Positions 59,801 through 64,000 of a DNA stretch of 64,000 nt are shown here, piece by piece; position 1 is the first letter of the stretch, and the number at the start of each line of letters is the position of its first letter. Made by a program: the position numbers and the translations under genes. The DNA comes from Deuterostichococcus epilithicus (lineage: Eukaryota > Chlorophyta > Trebouxiophyceae > Prasiolales > Stichococcaceae). The stretch is taken from positions 2,356,001 to 2,420,000 of the forward strand of contig JAVTLE010000003.1 of NCBI GenBank assembly GCA_033439295.1, given 5' to 3'. A model generated the notes under the pieces. That model saw only the letters and a list, made by a program, of their open reading frames with translations, was not told the origin of the DNA and did no database searches.

Positions 59801-62800
59801 GTCTCTCTGTTACCTCGCCCTTGCCACTGCTGACGACTGATCCCATTGCCATCCTGCAGGGTGCAGATATCGGTGGACATCTTCTGCCTGTGCTCCCAGT
59901 ACACGGACCTGGCCAGTCTGGGACCCATCGCACACTACACCTGCGGCCAGGTGCGGCAGGGTTTCAGGCGGTCTGCAATTTGCTAGGTGTGCCAGAGAAC
60001 CGCCACAGGCTTTCCACCGACCGTGGACTTTTCGGCAAGCACATGTCCAAGGCGCATCGTGCATTGCAGTCGTGCACCAGCGCACCTGTGCGTCCAGCTG
60101 CGTGAGCACCCCAGCCGCACTTTGGGGGCCGCCCGCTCGCTGGCCAGCGGCAGATCGGCGCCCCTGACATGTGAAACAGCGCCTCTGGATGCTGTGCAGG
60201 TGTACTACTACCCCGGTTTCAACGCGCAGCGGGACTCGCCGAAGCTGCGCGCGGAGCTCGCCCACAACCTCACCCGCGAGACTGGTGCGGCCCGGCGTCC
60301 CTGTTGCCTGATGCGGCCCTGGGACGGCAGGGGCCGCTCTCGCTGTTCAAACCGACCTGGCACACGTATCAAATCGATCACGATCCTTTGCTGCCAGAGA
60401 GCCCCAGGACTGCCGAAGACCCGAGGCACTGGGTGACTGGTGTCGCGTCCCGAAGCCTCCCTGACAGTGCGCCCCTGGGTGTCGACTCGCTGCAGGGTGG
60501 GAGGCGGTCATGCGGGTGCGCTGCAGCCGCGGCCTGCGGGTGTCCTCCTTCCACGGCCCCATGTTCGTGCGCTCCACCGACCTGCTGTCGCTGCCTCAGG
60601 TACGCTGATTCTTCATCACCTTTGAATGATGATTTTCGGTGCTGTACACGATCGACGCTGTACAGCCACCGCGGATGCTTGAGGCAGCAGATTTTGGCCG
60701 CCACCAGGGACCGCATCCGGGCGCCCATCTGCTTTCAGGGGGCACCTTCAGCGCGGCAGACGCATGAGCTCGCCAGCCGACATGCTCATGCACCTCGTCG
60801 AGGCTCGCATGCTGACAGGGTTTAGGGTCTGAAGCCTCAACTCACCTGTACCCAGGCGTCCACGGTGCAGGCAGTGCCAGGGAGGAAAATCGTCTCACAG
60901 TTGCGCTCTTCCTTGGCTGCGAAGCCAGTTCAGCCTTGTGTTTTGAACTGAACCACCCCCCCTTCCCCTCCTGCTGCGCAGGTGGACCCGGACAAGGCGT
61001 TCGCGGTGCAGGTGGTGCTGGAGGAGTCTGTCGTCAACTCGCGCATCAGCTACGTGCAGTGCGCACTGCTGTACACCAACTCCAATGGCGAGCGCCGCAT
61101 CCGGTGCGTGCGAAACCTCAAAACCGTGTACCCTGTGGCCTGCTGCCGCCCGCTCTGTGCTCCAGGGGGGTCCTTCTGCAAAGCCGGACCAGCCTGTGCG
61201 GTGCAAGCGCTGCTGTGCACCAGCTCTAGCAGTGTGAGCGCCGCATTGGACGCGTTCCTGGCAGGGGCGTCATGCCATAGTGTGGCGCGTGTGCGGCAAG
61301 CTCTCGGAGAGGTTGCGTCCCAAGCGTCCTGCTTGTTGCCGCTTGCCCCTTGGTGCCACTGCTCGTTCTTGTCAGACCCTCCGGCCAGCCTGCATCTTCG
61401 TCTCCAGGCCGCAGCTGCGCACGGCAGTCCCTGGGCGTCGGAGCCAGGGCATCAACGACTCTCTGTGGATGCGGCCGCTGCTAGCTGCCGCCTGCATTCA
61501 CCATGCGATACTCTGAGGAGCTGCCTTGGGCCGAAGGGGAGACCCGCGCGTTGTGAAATCGCCCCGAGCTTGCCACCCGGTCTCTGGCACTCCATGTCGC
61601 ACTTGCAGCCGATGCGGTGGCTGCTGCGCCCCCCTCAATGCCGGGCAGACGCCCGCATCGGTCCCGACCTCTGCTTCCAGCGAGCCCCAGACCGTCTGTG
61701 TGTCCGCTCCAGGGTGCACACGCTGGCGGTGCCAGTCGTGCCGGAGCTGCCCGCGATGTATGCGGGCGCCGACGCCGGCGCGATCGCCACCATCCTGGCC
61801 AAGCTGGCCATCGAGAAGTCGCTGCACGGGAAGCTGGAGGACGCCCGCAGCCAGCTGGCGACGCGGGTGGTGGCCGGCCTCAAGGAGTTCCGCGGCATGC
61901 ACGCGCAGCACTTCCGAGCACACCACCGCATCATCTGGCCGGCCGCGCTGCGCATGCTGCCCCTGTATGCGCTGGGTGCGCCGCCGCCCACCCGCCCATT
62001 GCCGTGCCCTGAGCATGCAGAGTCCGCCGCATGTGTCACGCACGGCATGGCTGGAGGCGTGTGCGGGTGCTCGTTGGCAGCGGTCGCCAGATGGCAGGAG
62101 CTTGAGTGGCGGTCATGTGTGGAGCATGCGCCATGCCGGTGCAGCTGTCAGACGATGCGAATCCCGCCAGCAGATCCATGTGCGATGCCCGCACCTCGCA
62201 TGTCTGCCCCCTTCCCGACCCCTGGCCGACAAACCCCACCCGCAGGCCTGACCAAGTGCTCGGCGCTGCGCGGCGGGCAGCGCGACGTGAGCGTCGACGA
62301 GCGGCTGGCGGTGGCGCTCGGCATCCAGGGCGCCAGCGTCGCGGACATCCTGCGCCTGGCATACCCCTCGCTCTACGCCCTACACGACCCTAGCCGCGCC
62401 ACCCCCAGTGCGTCTCCGCTCTCGCAGCCTCCTCACACCCGTTCCTTCCTTCCTTCCGGCTCCTGCTGGCAACCCGCGCCTGGCACGCACATCGCCATTT
62501 GCGGTGGACGACCCGCGCCACCCCAGCGTTGCGTCACCGCAAGCGGATCCTCACCCTCGCGGATCAGATTGCGCCCCAGGCCAGGTTCTGCCGACCACTG
62601 GTGCCGAGACCGCTTCAACGCGGCCACGCATTCCCACGCTGCAAGTACAAGAGGCCGCACCGCGACGTCGGCTGCCATGGTCCAGCGCCCGTTCACTCCA
62701 CACCTGTCGGTTGTGCGGCGCCCGGGAGACACCCGCTCGCTTCCTGCATCCTTCAAAACCCTACAAAGCGTGACGCCACTCTACCCTTGTGACGCAGCCG

Positions 62801-63998
62801 ACTGGGGCGCCCGGGACGGAGAGGGGCGTTTCGTGCTGCCGGCGGGCGTGCCCGCGGAGAGCAGCCAGCTGTCCACAGACGGGGCGTACCTGCTGGACAA
62901 CGGCCGCATCTTCCTGCTGTGGCTGGGCCACTCAGTGTCGCGCAGCTTCGTGGCGCAGGTGGGCGGGGTTTCTGTGCGGGAGCCCCTGCCGTTCGGCTGT
63001 CCTCCCTGCTGTGGCTGTGCCGTGCGGCCTCGCGCGACGCCGTGGCGGCGCAAGGCAGTTTTCAATTTTCCGGCAAACTTGTGCAAAGTCATTTGGGGGT
63101 GGGCTTCGTTCCGTCAGATCCCTTGCCGGACGGGCACGCCGGTGGGATGTCAAGGCGCCGGCACAGGACCGTGCGGCAGCGGCACGGGCGGGTTCTGCAG
63201 TGCCGCAATGCCCAACCTGTGCACGTCCTCGACACCGGGAGCTGCAGCTGCAGTGAGCGCACCGCAGCGACGCGTCGCCTTCCGACAGCTCTTCAGGGGT
63301 GCCACCTGTGCCCTCTACTGAGGTGTTGGCTTGGAGGCGGCCAAGATGCCGCACAGGGTGGAGCGGCTGCCGTTGGAGTGCGACTCGCACCAGGCCTGGA
63401 GCCTCCAGTCACAACCGCTCCAAGGCTCACCCGATGCCGTAATGCAGATCTTCGGGCTGGAGGCAGACAAGGTGCCGCACGAGGTGGAGCGGCTGCCGCT
63501 GGAGCCGGCGCAGGGCGGCTCCGACGTCTCCCGCCGCTTCAATGCGCTGCTCGGGTGCGCGGCCCCGCCCGTTGCCCTGCGCGACGCGCCGCCAGCTCCG
63601 CAGGCGCATCGCCGCGCATGAACCTGCTTTCCCCGAGCTCGGTTAGCAGACCGCGCAGCTCCCGTCGGTGGTCCCCCGGCCAGCGTCCGCTGCCCGCTCG
63701 GGCTGCTGCTGATGGAGCGCTGCACTCTGCGGCTGCTGCGCCCTCTGTTGCCCCTCCGAGGTCCAGGGCGCCCCGGGCATACATGCTCCGCAAAGCTCCG
63801 CTGACTGGCCCGTATGCTGCGCCGCACAGGGCGCTGCGGGCGGGACGGGCGATGCACGGCCAGGTGTGGGTGGTGCGGCAGGGGTCAGCGCTGGAGGCGC
63901 GGGTGGCGCCCTACCTGGTGGAGGACGGCGGCCCGGGCGGCCCCTCCTACCAGGACTGGCTGCTGCAGCTGCACAAGTCTGTGCTGACCGGCAAGTGA
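53817..63998 (+). CDS. SEC24: SEC24, COPII coat cargo-adaptor subunit
   Basis: Complete, 22 exons: 53817-53889, 54246-54380, 54529-54753, 54969-55097, 55310-55525, 55670-55934, 56090-56190, 56409-56632, 57197-57346, 57569-57722, 58066-58249, 58752-58909, 59373-59590, 59860-59950, 60200-60284, 60496-60599, 60982-61103, 61713-61975, 62246-62407, 62798-62958, 63448-63554, 63830-63998; about 1165 aa. A Pro/Gln/Gly-rich N-terminus of about 390 residues precedes a zinc finger ([12 protein letters not shown] ... CNVC). Next are the vWA-like trunk ([39 protein letters not shown]), the beta-sandwich, the helical part ([19 protein letters not shown]) and the gelsolin-like end ([18 protein letters not shown]). 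SEC24 pairs with SEC23 at ER exit sites and selects cargo. Exon 6 shows two frame changes in a GC-rich repeat. Intron 12 is GC-AG. Three introns hold ghost exon copies. Confidence 0.96.
56669..56850 (+). repeat. Two ghosts of SEC24 exon 8 3' end including donors
   Basis: Units 56669-56735 and 56784-56850 both resemble 56568-56633. Each starts TGCGA/TGCAAC-CC and ends CAG/GTGTG like the true donor. Peptides [19 protein letters not shown] (exon), [19 protein letters not shown] and [19 protein letters not shown]. Confidence 0.85.
58497..58690 (+). repeat. Two ghosts of SEC24 exon 12
   Basis: 58497-58560 encodes [20 protein letters not shown] and 58614-58690 encodes [15 protein letters not shown]. 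The true exon from 58752 encodes [18 protein letters not shown]. Both lie upstream in the same intron. Confidence 0.85.
63325..63380 (+). repeat. Ghost of SEC24 exon 21
   Basis: Encodes [16 protein letters not shown] against [16 protein letters not shown] in 63451-63504. GAGCGGCTGCCG is identical. Confidence 0.85.
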
Positions 63999-64000
63999 GG

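Noticed and set aside
60982-63321. 779-aa continuous rightward ORF
   Set aside because: It reads through SEC24 introns. Conserved SEC24 segments, including the helical domain and the gelsolin-like exon, are joined only when the intervening stretches are removed.

Overview
This is nuclear DNA from a GC-rich green alga, most likely a chlorophyte of the Chlorella/trebouxiophyte kind. I infer that from intron-dense genes (up to 22 exons), plant-type families (an AtPH1-like PH protein, SPX, POD1/TAPT1, GT47 with EGF modules), strong G/C bias and many plant-telomere-like TTTAGGG motifs in introns. There is no prokaryotic operon structure, CRISPR, rRNA or intact tRNA. I rebuilt gene models by hand from splice sites, reading phase and family conservation. 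A few single-base frame breaks in low-complexity tracts and four N bases suggest a draft assembly.

Layout: (1) 1-552 (-) 5' part of a signal-anchored protein, cut by the window edge. (2) 1506-2156 (+) small acidic protein, then only 55 bp to (3) 2212-6855 (+) NO66-type JmjC ribosomal oxygenase. (4) 7598-9000 (-) PH-domain protein. (5) 9778-15922 (+) TAPT1/POD1 membrane protein. (6) 16561-17517 (-) unknown 199-aa protein. (7) 18193-20002 (-) probable plastid multi-span membrane protein. (8) about 20923-29054 (+) helical-repeat protein with an RG-rich tail, possibly Virilizer-like. (9) 29758-30709 (-) weak CENP-X/MHF2-like candidate. (10) 30885-38326 (-) GT47 exostosin with EGF modules. (11) 39134-43328 (+) OGG1 8-oxoguanine glycosylase. 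(12) 44214-46405 (+) Nudix hydrolase with a membrane anchor. (13) 47604-51079 (-) SPX protein. (14) 51804-53362 (-) coiled-coil protein. (15) 53817-63998 (+) complete SEC24 COPII coat subunit.

The genes are housekeeping in nature: secretory pathway (SEC24, TAPT1, GT47), DNA repair (OGG1), ribosome/chromatin modification (NO66), phosphate/inositol-phosphate sensing (SPX) and phosphoinositide binding (PH). They do not form a functional cluster.

The most striking unexplained structure is a recurring one. In at least seven genes an intron carries a degenerate copy ('ghost') of part of the exon next to it, offset by roughly 85-250 bp, sometimes with its splice site and twice in two copies. Others are a 138-bp-arm foldback with a loop of about 17 nt inside a GT47 intron, three GC-AG introns (one with telomere-like complementary ends), telomere-like motifs near splice sites, a tRNA-like element between direct repeats, and the 55-bp spacing of the acidic gene and NO66, which suggests a bicistronic nuclear transcript.
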